A stretch of DNA of 61,846 nucleotides from Komarekiella atlantica HA4396-MV6 (GTDB lineage Bacteria; Cyanobacteriota; Cyanobacteriia; Cyanobacteriales; Nostocaceae). The notes below the pieces were generated by a model. The model ran no database searches and had not been told where the DNA came from. It saw only the letters and a program-made list of their open reading frames with translations. Below, in pieces: positions 34,806 to 44,275 of the stretch. The position numbers and the translations under genes are program-made. The stretch lies in NCBI GenBank assembly GCA_019359395.1, contig JAHHHK010000043.1:1-61846 (forward strand). Reading direction: 5' to 3'. How positions within the stretch are numbered: position 1 is the stretch's first letter; every line of letters begins with the position of its first letter.

Positions 34806-35900
34806 CTAATGATGATGAGCAGGGTGAATTTGATTGATAATTTCTGGTTGAATTCCCATGTCCTTGGTGTAAGGGGCGAGAAATTCATTGGGGGATAAAT
34901 TTGCAGGATTAACCGCAACGGCTTGATTTAGCGTTTCTTTGCTAGCAACTAGCTGCTCTTGTACCCATTTGTCAAATGCTTCCTGCGTCTCGACTATTAC
35001 TGATGCTCTCATCGCACCGTGGTAGGGGCCACAAAGTTCAGCACAGATTAAAGCATAATCGCCTGCTTTTTTGGGAGTAAAGCGAATCTCGCTCTGCCTA
35101 CCGGGGATCGCATCTTGTTTTAAGCGGAATTCTGGAACCCAGAATGCATGGATGACATCGTTGGCTGTCATATTAATTTGCACCTCTTTCCCTATGGGAA
35201 CGTGCATTTCACCTGTGGTTATGCCAGTTTCAGGATAAGTGAAAAGCCAAGCGTATTGAAGGCCAGTGACGTTGACCCGCAATTGTGGCGGTTGCCCTGC
35301 TTTATCAGGACTGCCTCCAATAGTGGGAGCAACACTGCCTACGCCAGGAGCATCGCGTTTTTGGGGAATTTGATCAGCATTGCGAATTGCTGCGGTAGCT
35401 GGGTCTTGCATCGCCTCATCAGATTTTTCTTGATTGAGGTTGGGTTCTGTGCTGGGTGGCGTATCGTTCAAAGTTGCTGCAATCGCCGCCCCAGGCATTG
35501 CCATCGATTCTTGAGACATCGGGGCTTCATGAATAGCATGGGGATCAAAGCCACCGATCTCGTTGTATACATCAAAGCTGTAAACAGAAATGCCAAGAAC
35601 GATAATTGCTGGGATCGCCGTCCAGAGAATTTCTAGAGGCACATTCCCTTCAACTGGTGGGCCGTCTTCATTGTCACCTGCACGCCGACGATATTTAAAT
35701 GCGGAGTAAATCAAAATACCTTCGACCAGCAGAAATATACCTGTAGAAACGATCATCATCGTATTGAACAAACCATCTACTAAGACGGCTTCATCTGTTG
35801 CTGCTGCTGGCAACAGACCATGATTTTGACCGTACCAAAGGCTAACTAGCGTTAGCACAATGCCAATGAGTAGTGTCCAGATGGAACTTGGAATCTTCAC
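34806..35900 (-). CDS. ctaC: Cytochrome c oxidase subunit II
   Basis: A 364-residue subunit II that takes electrons from cytochrome c6 or plastocyanin. It has an N-terminal hydrophobic segment, two helices (about 6-27 and 47-70), and a CuA domain with ALICAELCGPYHGAM near residue 295 (the Cys-x3-Cys motif). The region at about 130-200 is an Ala/Pro/Asp-rich insertion longer than in many homologues. The C-terminus ends in His-rich HPAHHH. It begins the operon, opposite the divergent ctaA. Confidence 0.95.
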   Translation of the reverse strand: MKIPSSIWTLLIGIVLTLVSLWYGQNHGLLPAAATDEAVLVDGLFNTMMIVSTGIFLLVEGILIYSAFKYRRRAGDNEDGPPVEGNVPLEILWTAIPAIIVLGISVYSFDVYNEIGGFDPHAIHEAPMSQESMAMPGAAIAATLNDTPPSTEPNLNQEKSDEAMQDPATAAIRNADQIPQKRDAPGVGSVAPTIGGSPDKAGQPPQLRVNVTGLQYAWLFTYPETGITTGEMHVPIGKEVQINMTANDVIHAFWVPEFRLKQDAIPGRQSEIRFTPKKAGDYALICAELCGPYHGAMRASVIVETQEAFDKWVQEQLVASKETLNQAVAVNPANLSPNEFLAPYTKDMGIQPEIINQIHPAHHH

Positions 35901-36406
35901 GGCTTACTAATTGAATTTACTACGTTATCTTCAAGCTGCTCACTTACTAAGGTAGTCTAGGCTGCCAGACATGAGGGCAGAAGGTCTGAAATTTTTATTA
36001 ATTTTTTTGGCTAGTTTCCTAATTTTGGGTACAAGGGGTTTATTGGATACTGCCGAAATAGATGAAAATTCAGTGGAGAATCCAGAGTATTAAAATAATT
36101 GCCATTAATCAATTTCTCACAACTTGAAAAATACCTAAAGCTTATAGCTAAAAGTAGCTAGAGTGATTCAAAGTATAAGTAAAAGCCAATTTATAAACCC
36201 TGGCCCATACGCTAGGGTAGAGATGGGGAGGACACTTGCTTTTGGAGAGAAGTCTGAGCAGAGGTTTCCTCTGTACACAACTTCTCACAGGGGGAGACGC
36301 CAAGAGCGATGGGGAGTTCCCCCCGCTTTTGCAAAGTGTCCGTTCGGTATTGAAAATTGAGAATTTTGAGAGAGCTACTACCAAGAGCGGGCAGAAGGTA
36401 TCCTTC
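35901..36406. other. Divergent promoter region of ctaC and ctaA, 506 bp
   Basis: Long spacer between the divergent oxidase genes. A plus-strand frame runs on upstream of ctaA from 36236, but homologous proteins do not extend there. No RNA or clear operator was identified. Confidence 0.5.
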
Positions 36407-37342
36407 ATGAGCGAATTTGTCCTACAACAACAAAATGAAGCGGCAGCTGAGCGGCAAAAGCCCAAGGAAGTGATTCGTCGCTTGGTGTGGAAAATATGCA
36501 TAGCCACCTTAATTTTGATGGCAATAGGCAGTGCCACCCGCGTGATGAATGCTGGGCTTGCGTGCCCAGACTGGCCCTTGTGCTACGGCGAACTAGTGCC
36601 AGCCAAGCAAATGAATCTCCAAGTGTTTTTGGAGTGGTTTCACAGATTGGATGCAGCTTTGATTGGTGTAAGCGCGATCGCACTCTGTGGTTTATCCTGG
36701 TGGCATCGCCGTTTCTTACCCGTCTGGCTGCCTTGGGCATCAACTTTTGCCCTATTTTTAATCGTCTTCCAAGGCATTTTAGGAGGACTCACCGTTACCG
36801 AACTGTTGCGGTTTGATATTGTTACCGCTCATTTAGGAACGGCATTGTTGTTTTTCACTACCCTGTTGATAATTGGCACGGCACTCACACCTTACCAGGG
36901 CACTGGAACTGCTGGTAAATTGCCTTGGGTGGGTTTAACTGCCGCTGTTTTTGTTTACCTGCAAAGTCTACTAGGTGCTTTGGTAGGTTCTCGCTGGGCA
37001 GTACACCAATGCTTTGGCGGTTCTCAACTTTGTACTGTGATGTACAGCCATATTGCTGGTTTGCTGCCACCAACGATGGTAATCTTGGCAATGGTATTTA
37101 TCTGTTGGCGTACACCGGCACTACATCCAGCTTTACGGCGACTGGCAAACATGGCTGGTGGATTGTTGAGCTTACAAATATTGTTGGGATTTGCAACTTT
37201 CCGATTACATTTGCAAGTCGAGCCTCTCACCGTCTCTCACCAAACTGTTGGAGCCGCGTTGCTGGGTACTCTGGTGGTCTTCACAGTTCTAGCACTGCGT
37301 GACTCAGCACTAACTGAGTCACGGGTGCTGAGTGCTGAGTAG
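36407..37342 (+). CDS. ctaA: Heme A synthase (COX15/CtaA)
   Basis: About 311 residues from the ATG at 36407 (MSEFVLQQQN), preceded by an AGAAGG ribosome binding site. CtaA hydroxylates the heme O methyl group to make heme A for the oxidase. The segment ATRVMNAGLACPDWPLCYGE and four conserved His positions (in WFHRLDAAL, VTAHLG, YSHIAG and SHQTVGA) are present, with eight helices. Its last codons (from about SALTESRVLSAE) read into a direct repeat of the ACTCAGCACT type, so the C-terminus may be eroded or extended. The ctaB gene follows 411 bp later. Confidence 0.92.
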   Translation: MSEFVLQQQNEAAAERQKPKEVIRRLVWKICIATLILMAIGSATRVMNAGLACPDWPLCYGELVPAKQMNLQVFLEWFHRLDAALIGVSAIALCGLSWWHRRFLPVWLPWASTFALFLIVFQGILGGLTVTELLRFDIVTAHLGTALLFFTTLLIIGTALTPYQGTGTAGKLPWVGLTAAVFVYLQSLLGALVGSRWAVHQCFGGSQLCTVMYSHIAGLLPPTMVILAMVFICWRTPALHPALRRLANMAGGLLSLQILLGFATFRLHLQVEPLTVSHQTVGAALLGTLVVFTVLALRDSALTESRVLSAE

Positions 37343-37397
37343 AAAGTGGGGAAGCAGAGGAGCAGCGCTTCTCTACGAGAGGCTGCGCCAACGACTG

Positions 37398-37434
37398 CGC
37401 GGCAGTTGAGTTTCGACTTCGCTCAACTGCCGCG
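37398..37434. repeat. Inverted repeat hairpin between ctaA and ctaB
   Basis: Thirteen-bp perfect arms (CGCGGCAGTTGAG at 37398-37410 and its complement at 37422-37434) with an 11-nt loop. A related sequence occurs near 42718-42745, suggesting a dispersed repeat. Confidence 0.85.
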
Positions 37435-37526
37435 TAGTTGAAACTCAGCAACCGGAGCAAGGGGAGGACAAGGGGAATAAATACTGACTCTTGACTCAAA
37501 ACTCAGCACTCCTGTACAGACGCGAT

Positions 37527-37614
37527 TAATCGCGTCTCTACTCAGCACTAATCGCGTCTCTACTCAGCACTAATCGCGTCTCTACTCAGCACTAATCGCG
37601 TCTCTACTCAGCAC
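37527..37614 (+). repeat. Four exact tandem 22-bp repeats
   Basis: Unit TAATCGCGTCTCTACTCAGC plus AC, at 37527, 37549, 37571 and 37593, without a mismatch. The first unit also forms the right half of a 20-bp palindrome (37518-37537). It fills the ctaA-ctaB spacer (37343-37753), which holds no gene. Confidence 0.95.
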
Positions 37615-37753
37615 TAATTAATGATGGAAGCTGCAACGGCGAGTATTGCGACCCACGCAGGTGTGGAAAATCTATAGTTTTCGTTTGACTCAAAGAGCCA
37701 GCTTGAGCGGGGGCTGCATATAAGTTGTTGAAAAATAAGGAACTAGAGCCAAC

Positions 37754-38707
37754 ATGATTGAGACTAATGTCTCTCGCCACCACGGAACCTTTCTACAAGT
37801 AATTCAGAGCTACTACCAGTTAACAAAGCCTCGGATTATCCCGTTACTTTTGATTACTACTGCTGGGAGTATGTGGATTGCTGCTAAGGGAGAAGTAGAC
37901 CCATTGCTGTTGCTAGTAACTCTGACTGGTGGCACTTTGGCTGCTGCAAGCGCCCAGACGATTAACTGTATCTATGACCGGGATATTGATTACGAAATGG
38001 AGCGGACGCGCCATCGTCCTCTGCCGTCTGGTAAGGTACAGCCACGTGATGCTCTGATTTTTGCGATCGCACTGGCTACGCTTTCCTTCACACTACTAGC
38101 AGTGTTTGCCAACCTCTTAGCTGCCCTGCTAGCATTCTCTGGCATCGTCTTTTATATTTTGGTCTATACCCACTGGTTAAAACGCCACAGTACCCAGAAT
38201 ATCGTCGTCGGTGGAGCCGCTGGAGCAATTCCGGCATTAGTCGGATGGGCTGCTGTCACAGGCACTTTAAGCTGGTCAGCATGGTTAATTTTTGCGATTG
38301 TCTTTTTATGGACACCGCCCCACTTCTGGGCGCTAGCTTTGATGATCCGGGATGACTACGCAAAAGTGGGGATACCAATGCTACCAGTGGTTGTAGGCGA
38401 TACGGCAACAGTCCGGCAGATTTGGTATTACACTTTGGTCACGGTAGCTGCAACGCTGTTGTTAGTTTATCCCTTGGGGGCGAGTGGAATTCTCTATGCT
38501 GCGATCGCCCTCAGTCTGGGAGGATTATTTATCTACAAATCTTGGCGGTTATTGCAGAATCCAGAGGATCGCACTGTCGCTAAAAAGTTGTTTCTCTATT
38601 CCATTTCCTACATGATGCTGTTGTGCCTGGGTATGGTAGTGGATAGTCTTCCGATTACTCATCATCTGATTAGTGCAGTGATTAATCAACTGCATTTTAT
38701 TGGTTAG
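37754..38707 (+). CDS. ctaB: Protoheme IX farnesyltransferase (heme O synthase)
   Basis: A 317-residue UbiA-type prenyltransferase that adds farnesyl to heme b, making heme O. The first Asp-rich motif is [20 protein letters not shown], typical of CtaB; eight or nine helices follow, with [13 protein letters not shown] and [13 protein letters not shown] further on. It follows ctaA in the same orientation, and both serve the oxidase encoded divergently upstream. A HIP1-based hairpin follows the gene. Confidence 0.95.
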   Translation: MIETNVSRHHGTFLQVIQSYYQLTKPRIIPLLLITTAGSMWIAAKGEVDPLLLLVTLTGGTLAAASAQTINCIYDRDIDYEMERTRHRPLPSGKVQPRDALIFAIALATLSFTLLAVFANLLAALLAFSGIVFYILVYTHWLKRHSTQNIVVGGAAGAIPALVGWAAVTGTLSWSAWLIFAIVFLWTPPHFWALALMIRDDYAKVGIPMLPVVVGDTATVRQIWYYTLVTVAATLLLVYPLGASGILYAAIALSLGGLFIYKSWRLLQNPEDRTVAKKLFLYSISYMMLLCLGMVVDSLPITHHLISAVINQLHFIG

Positions 38708-38721
38708 GGAATGTACAATCT

Positions 38722-38763
38722 TGCGATCGCGTTGCCAAATTCTGAGGACGCGATCGCATTTTC
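38722..38763 (+). terminator. Terminator-like hairpin built from two HIP1 sites after ctaB
   Basis: Arms TGCGATCGCGT (38722-38732) and ACGCGATCGCA (38748-38758) are perfectly complementary with a 15-nt loop, followed by TTTTC. It lies 15 bp after the ctaB stop. Confidence 0.7.
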
Positions 38764-39013
38764 AAAAGTTGAAAGTTCAAATTTAGCTTTTTGATTAAAA
38801 ATTTTACTTACTGTTAAACAATAAAGCCTCAAACCTTAATCAAATAAAAATTCCATAATTTAGTTCCGATTATTATTTATCCAGAGTAATAAGAATAATT
38901 AAATAAACTCATATAATAATTTTTTAAATCAGAGTTGGTGTAGTAATCTGTTAATCGTTGACATCCGAGTTAACACTCTTCATTATCCAATTTTAATTGG
39001 AACAACTCTTCTG
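38764..39013. other. AT-rich spacer upstream of the PEP-CTERM gene
   Basis: Together with the hairpin this makes the 306-bp gap between ctaB and the PEP-CTERM gene. Very AT-rich with no recognised gene; probably promoter sequence. Confidence 0.5.
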
Positions 39014-39574
39014 ATGAAATTAACTCAAAAGCTATATATCGCTATCGCTGCGGTAGCGATGAGTTTGGGTGTACTAGAAGCTGTTCCAGCAGGAGCAGTT
39101 ACACTCAACTTTGACTGGACTGGTAATACTGGGTATTCAGCTAGAGGCACGTTTGCCTACGATGAAACTCAAGGTTATGCAACCGTTGATGAATCAAAAC
39201 TTCAGTCAATTACGGTTGTTTTTTTTGACCCACAGAAAAAATTATTAAATAGTTTTGCTCCGATTAATAATGGAAGTACTAATTATGATTTTTTAGACTT
39301 CAGCTACGATACTGCTACTAAGTCTTTATTTGGTTTTTTTGATGTAGGTCAGGATAAGGCGCAAAATACAGACTATTATCTGTTCGGAAATATTGGTTTA
39401 AGCCTTAGTTTGAGAAATCCTACCAAGGGAACAATAGATCAAAATAATGGATTGATTAATGTGACAAGTACAACCCCAGTTCCAGAACCACTGACAACGG
39501 GTGGGACAGTCCTTGCTGGTGGCGTTGGCTGGTTAGTAAAGCGTAAGCAAGCTAATGCTCAAACCAAAGCTTAA
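39014..39574 (+). CDS. PEP-CTERM sorting-domain protein
   Basis: A 186-residue secreted protein. It has a signal peptide (YIAIAAVAMSLGVLEAVPAG), a beta-rich body with TLNFDWTGNTGYSARGTFAY, and a C-terminal PEP-CTERM signal: VPEPLTTGGTVLAGG, a short hydrophobic run, then KRKQ. Such proteins are cut by exosortase and sorted to the surface or matrix. The gene is single, and its exosortase is not in the window. The body is of unknown function. Confidence 0.88.
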   Translation: MKLTQKLYIAIAAVAMSLGVLEAVPAGAVTLNFDWTGNTGYSARGTFAYDETQGYATVDESKLQSITVVFFDPQKKLLNSFAPINNGSTNYDFLDFSYDTATKSLFGFFDVGQDKAQNTDYYLFGNIGLSLSLRNPTKGTIDQNNGLINVTSTTPVPEPLTTGGTVLAGGVGWLVKRKQANAQTKA

Positions 39575-39684
39575 TTACTCGGCTTTTTACAAACATAGCT
39601 GCCAATTAATATTAACTATTTATATCTATCCTGAGCTATTCAAAAGTATCAACTTTTGATTAATTCTCTGAGTTGAGAAAGAAA

Positions 39685-39703
39685 CCACAATTTTTAATTG
39701 TGG
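39685..39703. terminator. Small hairpin between PEP-CTERM and amidohydrolase genes
   Basis: Arms CCACAAT and ATTGTGG with a 5-nt loop, lacking a T-run. Weak candidate for a terminator or an RNA-stability element. Confidence 0.3.
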
Positions 39704-39764
39704 AATTGGCAGCAATTAAACGAATACTCAAGCCAAAAGTAAAAATCTCGCCAAGGATAATAAT

Positions 39765-41219
39765 GTGAAACGCCAGTTAACAAAATATTATAGGCTGTTA
39801 GTTTTTTTTGTTTGTACGACGTTTGTTGTCTTTTTCGGTCAGATAGTTATTGCTCAAAGTAACTACAATCTAGGCATTCAAGGAAAGCAGAACGTACAAC
39901 TAATTGTCAGCAGTGATTTCGTCGTGACTATGAACGAAGCCCAACCTGTTATTGCTAATGGCGCGATCGCTATTAAGGATGGCAAAATTGTTGCAGTGGA
40001 TACACAAGACAAAATCATGGCATCTTACAGAGCTAAAAGGACATTGCCAGGTAAAGATATGGTGCTGATGCCAGGTCTTGTCAATGGCCACTCTCACTCG
40101 GCAATGGTTCTATTTCGCGGTCTTGCAGATGACTTAGCACTAGAAGATTGGCTGCAAAATTATATCTTTCCAGCAGAAGCAAAGTTCGTTGATGAAAATT
40201 TTGTCCGTGTTGGTGAGCAGCTTGCTTGCTGGGAGATGATACGCGGTGGTACAACGACGTTTGTTGATATGTATTTCAAGTCAGATGTCGCTGCCAAAGT
40301 GGTTGATGAATGTGGCTTGCGGGCTATTATTACAGGGTCGTCAATAGATTTCCCCAGTCCTGGTTTCAAAGGATGGGATGATGCATTTGCCGCATCAGTG
40401 GATTTTGTCAAACGCTGGAAGGACAAGAACCCACGTATTACACCAGCCATTGCTCCACACGCTCCCTACACCGTTTCGCCAGAGCATCTTGTCCAAGCTA
40501 TTCGAGCTGCACGCCATTATGATGTGCCACTTACGATTCACCTAGCAGAGACACAAACTGAAGTTAGAGACATCCAGCAGCGTTATAACGCAACCCCAGT
40601 GCAACACCTGGAAAATCTCGGCTTTCTAGATCCGCGAGTTTTTGCCGCGCACGTTGTCTGGCCTAACTCTAGTGAAATTGCACTGTTGGCGAAACGCGGT
40701 GTTGGTGTGATCCACAATCCTGACTCAAATTTGAAGTTGGCTTCTGGGTTTGCACCAATTCCGGCGATGCTGAGCGCGGGAATTAAGGTCGGTTTGGGTA
40801 CAGATGGAGCCGCATCGAACAATGTTCTTGATATGTGGAACGCAATCCGTCTGACTGCTCTCATCCATAAAGGCACAACTCTTGACCCCACTGCTGTTCC
40901 TGCTAAGACAGTTTTGCGTATGGCAACACTTGGCGGCGCAGAAGCACTTGGTCTATCAGATAAAATTGGGGCAATTAAGGTGGGACTTCAAGCAGATCTA
41001 ATTCAAGTCCATCTCAAAGAACCTCATATGCTCCCGCTTTACGATGTGATTTCGCATTTGGTTTATGCAGCCGATGCCCAAGATGTTGATACAGTAATTG
41101 TTAATGGGCAAGTTCTAATGCATAAACGCGAGATGTTAACGGTTGACCCGGAACGGATTCGCCGTGAAGCTACCTCAATTGCCGAGAATATCAAAACAGA
41201 GTTCCGACCTTCTAATTAA
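39765..41219 (+). CDS. Exported amidohydrolase, MtaD-like (methylthioadenosine/S-adenosylhomocysteine deaminase family)
   Basis: A 484-residue metal-dependent hydrolase of the TRZ/ATZ-MtaD family. Metal-binding His residues lie in VNGHSHSAMVLFRGLADDL and in VPLTIHLAETQTEVRD; the Asp in LGTDGAASNNVLDMW is also typical. These enzymes deaminate adenine or guanine derivatives. The N-terminal 30 residues (RLLVFFVCTTFVVFFGQIVI) form a signal peptide or anchor, unusual for the family. The start is GTG at 39765: an SD-like AAGGA lies 7 bp upstream, and the ATG at 39764 is followed at once by TGA in its own frame. Substrate cannot be inferred. Confidence 0.85.
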   Translation: MKRQLTKYYRLLVFFVCTTFVVFFGQIVIAQSNYNLGIQGKQNVQLIVSSDFVVTMNEAQPVIANGAIAIKDGKIVAVDTQDKIMASYRAKRTLPGKDMVLMPGLVNGHSHSAMVLFRGLADDLALEDWLQNYIFPAEAKFVDENFVRVGEQLACWEMIRGGTTTFVDMYFKSDVAAKVVDECGLRAIITGSSIDFPSPGFKGWDDAFAASVDFVKRWKDKNPRITPAIAPHAPYTVSPEHLVQAIRAARHYDVPLTIHLAETQTEVRDIQQRYNATPVQHLENLGFLDPRVFAAHVVWPNSSEIALLAKRGVGVIHNPDSNLKLASGFAPIPAMLSAGIKVGLGTDGAASNNVLDMWNAIRLTALIHKGTTLDPTAVPAKTVLRMATLGGAEALGLSDKIGAIKVGLQADLIQVHLKEPHMLPLYDVISHLVYAADAQDVDTVIVNGQVLMHKREMLTVDPERIRREATSIAENIKTEFRPSN

Positions 41220-41926
41220 AAAGACAAATCTAAACTCCTCTGGGTCAAACTCAGGGCAGTGAAAACATTGTCTATAAACAAAAGTCAGCTAGAGTCGAAT
41301 AAATCTACTGGCGTGACAAGGCTAAATTGTTGCAAAAAAAATGTAGTTGACGTCAGGAAACCCAACACCCTGATCTCTACCCAACATACATCTAATGCAC
41401 TATTTTAGCTGTGTCAGTCTACTAGTTTGAAAATTTATAAATAACTGTATTCTTATGACTAACAATGTTCAAGTTGCATGGGGTTTATGAATAACTAAAA
41501 CGTGTGCCATAACGTTTAGAAGCAGCCGCACTGGAAATGCCGCAACCTGCTATAAATAAAACTGCTTTGAGATAACTGATGAACAGGTAAATTAATAATT
41601 ATCCTAACAGTTAAAACTAAGCCCATAATAGTATCTTGAGCCTGATTAGGAGCATAGTTCCAGAGCAAATATATGGTACTTAGTTCCATCATGTTGACAA
41701 AAACTTAACTATTCTCTTTGTTGTTCTTGCTATGCAGAAAAAATTTGTGAGAACATCTAGTTTTTGTCTCACAATTCATTTCATCACTAACGTGGGTATA
41801 AGTTTAGCAATAAAGTAAAAAGTTTTATGGAGACGCGAAGTTCGCGTCTCTAAAACATGTTTACAAATATTCACCTAAAGCTAAAGCAAATGAACAACTC
41901 AAAAGAATTTTGTTGTCAATTGAGTT
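41220..41926. other. Intergenic spacer, 707 bp
   Basis: Longest gene-free stretch outside the integrated element. Contains one perfect hairpin (41822-41856) near the trxA end; the rest is AT-rich with no ORF above 60 codons that looks real and no recognised RNA. Confidence 0.5.
41822..41856. terminator. Strong hairpin downstream of trxA
   Basis: Core GAGACGCGAA-G-TTCGCGTCTC (41830-41850) is a perfect 10-bp stem that extends outward through GTTTTA and TAAAAC. It could end transcription of trxA and of the convergent amidohydrolase gene. Confidence 0.65.
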
Positions 41927-42250
41927 TCAAAGATACTTTTCCAAAGTACTAGCTAGTGTAGTTTTAGGTACGGCGCCGACCACCATATCTACTTTTTGTC
42001 CCCCTTTAAAAATCATTAATGTGGGAATACTACGGATACCATACTGACTGGCAACTTGAGGATTCTCGTCAGTGTTGACTTTCACGACCTTTAGTTGACC
42101 TTCATACTGAGAAGATATTTCATCGACAACAGGAGCTACCATCCGGCAAGGGCCACACCAGGGGGCCCAAAAGTCAACTAATACGGGTACATCGCTGTCG
42201 AGTACTTCTTGCTTAAAAGTAGAGTCTGTAACTTGTGCGGCTGCTGACAT
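41927..42250 (-). CDS. trxA: Thioredoxin
   Basis: About 107 residues from the ATG at 42250 ([10 protein letters not shown]), preferred over an in-frame ATG 18 bp upstream since family members begin here. The active site is WCGPC in [15 protein letters not shown], with the cis-Pro in SIPTLMIF. It is an m-type thioredoxin reducing target disulfides in the cytosol. Yfr1 is encoded upstream on the same strand, as is usual in cyanobacteria. Confidence 0.96.
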   Translation of the reverse strand: MSAAAQVTDSTFKQEVLDSDVPVLVDFWAPWCGPCRMVAPVVDEISSQYEGQLKVVKVNTDENPQVASQYGIRSIPTLMIFKGGQKVDMVVGAVPKTTLASTLEKYL

Positions 42251-42369
42251 GCCTAAAACCTTCGCCAATTATATCTGAGCTTCGTGAAAATTCTACCATA
42301 GCAAAAACAGTTGCTTGGAAGTAAAGGATATACATTTACAAAGAAGCTTTAGAATTTATTCATAAACAT

Positions 42370-42438
42370 AAGGAACCGCCCGAACAGTAGTCCGGGCGGA
42401 GTGTGGTGTGAGGAGTGAACGGAAACATGCGTCTCCGC
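42370..42438 (-). ncRNA. yfr1: Yfr1 small regulatory RNA
   Basis: Read on the minus strand, a 5' hairpin (GGAGAC/GTTTCC, 42421-42436), an unpaired core ACTCCTCACACC (42405-42416) and a 3' hairpin (CCGCCCG/CGGGCGG, 42376-42399) follow in the order of Yfr1. The core motif and location between guaB-type and trxA genes match the known cyanobacterial RNA. It regulates porin mRNAs in other cyanobacteria by pairing with the core. The ends are approximate, and the T-run after the 3' hairpin is short. Confidence 0.9.
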
Positions 42439-42772
42439 TATTTCTATTGTAGGCTAGATATGGGATTTTTCCAGTAATTGTTTAGGATGGCTGGAAAAAT
42501 TTCTTGGAGAATTAAGGATTGGGGATTAGGGATTGAGCATTAGTAAAAGTTGGGAGTTAAGAGTTAAAAGTTATTAATTTCAGCCTATACCTCAACCACC
42601 AGTCCCTATTACCTCTTATCTCCAAAGAACGCCACGTGTTCCCCAGTCCCCAGTCCCCATACTTCTCTACTTTGAGGCTGCGCCCTAGGCGTAGCTATGC
42701 CGTAGGTTTTACGACTTCGCGGCAGTTGAGCGTAGTCGAAACTCAGTACAAGTTCTCCAGTCCCCAGTCCCC
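42439..42772. other. Repeat-rich spacer between Yfr1 and the GuaB3 gene
   Basis: Contains degenerate tandem heptamers (GGGGATTAGGGATTG near 42521-42537 and CCCCAGTCCCCAGTCCCC near 42640 and 42751), and a piece similar to the 37398-37434 inverted repeat. No gene is recognised. Confidence 0.6.
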
Positions 42773-43936
42773 TTATTTGCCCATGCCTAATTGTTGAGCT
42801 TTTTGGTATACTTTACCTTCAGTTAAAAGTGAAGGAGCAATCACAACTTCTACTTGCTGCATTTCTTTAATGTTTTTGGCTCCTAATGTCCCCATACTTG
42901 TCTTTAAGGCTCCGACAAGATTATGAGTACCATCATCTAGTCCTGCTGGCCCAATGAGTATTTGCTCTAAGCTACCAGTTGTGGCAACACGAATGCGAGT
43001 ACCACGGGGCAACACTGGGCTAGGAGTCGCCATACCCCAATGATAGCCTCGTCCTGGGGCTTCAGCGGCTCTGGCAAAAGGGGAACCAATCATCACACCA
43101 TCAGCACCACAAGCGATGCACTTACAAATGTCGCCACCAGTGATTAAACCGCCATCGGCAATGATGGGGATATAGTTGCCAGTCTCCCTGTAGTAATCAT
43201 CTCGTGCTGCGGCACAATCGGCGATCGCACTCGCCTGCGGCACACCCACACCCAACACGCCACGGGATGTACAAGCAGCACCAGGGCCAATTCCCACCAG
43301 TACCCCAGCTGCTCCAGCTTTCAACAAATTCAAAGTAACTTCGTAAGTAACACAATTCCCCAACACCACAGGGATAGGCATAGAACGGCAAAATTCTGCT
43401 AAGTCAAGCGGTACTAAAGACTCTGGCGACAGGTGTGCAGTCGAAACCACCGTAGCTTGCACAAAAAATAAATCAGCCCCAGCTTTTGCCACCACCTCAC
43501 CATATTTGCTTGCACCAGCTGGGGTAGCACTCACTGCTGCAATACCACCTTGTTGTTTAATTTCCTGAATACGTTGTTCAATTAATTCCGGCTTGATTGG
43601 TTCGGCATAGAGTTCTTGCATTAGGGCAACAAATTCATCTTTACCCACGGAGGCAATTCGATCTAAAATCGGCTCTGGATCAGCATAGCGAGTTTGGATG
43701 CCTTCTAAATTGAGGACTCCCAATGCTCCTAATTGTGATAAACGTACAGCCATGCGAACATCCACCACACCATCCATTGCACTGGCAATTATCGGGATTT
43801 CTCGCTCAATATTGCCAATACGCCACTTAGTATCTGCCAAACTCGGATCTAGTGTTCTGTTACCGGGGACTAGAGCAATTTCATCTATTCCGTAGGCTCT
43901 GCGAGCTGTTTTTCCCCGCCCAAGTTGAATTTCCAC
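42773..43936 (-). CDS. GuaB3-type IMP dehydrogenase-related protein
   Basis: A 387-residue TIM-barrel protein of the IMPDH/GMPR superfamily. It lacks CBS domains and has the active-site-like loop GPGAACTSRGVLGVG with the Cys. Other landmarks are MEIQLGRGKTARRAYGIDEI at the start and IGSPFARAAEAPGRGYHWGM. Cyanobacteria carry this short paralogue beside the standard GuaB; the Synechocystis GuaB3 is reported to act as a GMP reductase. I infer the function from that family only. It precedes Yfr1 and trxA on the same strand. Confidence 0.88.
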   Translation of the reverse strand: MEIQLGRGKTARRAYGIDEIALVPGNRTLDPSLADTKWRIGNIEREIPIIASAMDGVVDVRMAVRLSQLGALGVLNLEGIQTRYADPEPILDRIASVGKDEFVALMQELYAEPIKPELIEQRIQEIKQQGGIAAVSATPAGASKYGEVVAKAGADLFFVQATVVSTAHLSPESLVPLDLAEFCRSMPIPVVLGNCVTYEVTLNLLKAGAAGVLVGIGPGAACTSRGVLGVGVPQASAIADCAAARDDYYRETGNYIPIIADGGLITGGDICKCIACGADGVMIGSPFARAAEAPGRGYHWGMATPSPVLPRGTRIRVATTGSLEQILIGPAGLDDGTHNLVGALKTSMGTLGAKNIKEMQQVEVVIAPSLLTEGKVYQKAQQLGMGK

Positions 43937-44275
43937 GCTTTAATTTTTCTCAAATCTGTTTAAGCTAGGGTATCAAATTGTGGAGGGGATTGGGGTAGTT
44001 TTTTTCCACAAACTACAGGGAATCTAAAGAGAATTCTGAGCGTTAGAAACAGTCACTTAGAACTTCATCTACTTACTTAGGAGCAGAGATAAGGAAACAT
44101 TGTTAATTAGTTTTTATGTTGTGTAGGTGAAGGGTTGCCATTTGGGTATTTTTTTAAGACTTATAGTTTGATGTGTCAGTTATTACTTAAGTTAATACAT
44201 CAGTTTTGAATTAATTTTCCTAATTTGCTTAAGTTGAGTCAAATTGAGATCATGCCAATTCAAAAAGATGATTGA
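43937..44275. other. Spacer, 339 bp
   Basis: Holds a short inverted repeat (GTAGTTT / AAACTAC, about 43996-44017) just upstream of the guaB3-type gene. Otherwise no gene or RNA recognised. Confidence 0.5.

Noticed and set aside
36236-36406. N-terminal extension of ctaA
   Set aside because: An ATG at 36407 with AGAAGG upstream matches the family start; the extension looks non-coding.
36148-36537. Minus-strand frame opposite the ctaA start
   Set aside because: Lies antisense to a clear gene and shows no family resemblance.
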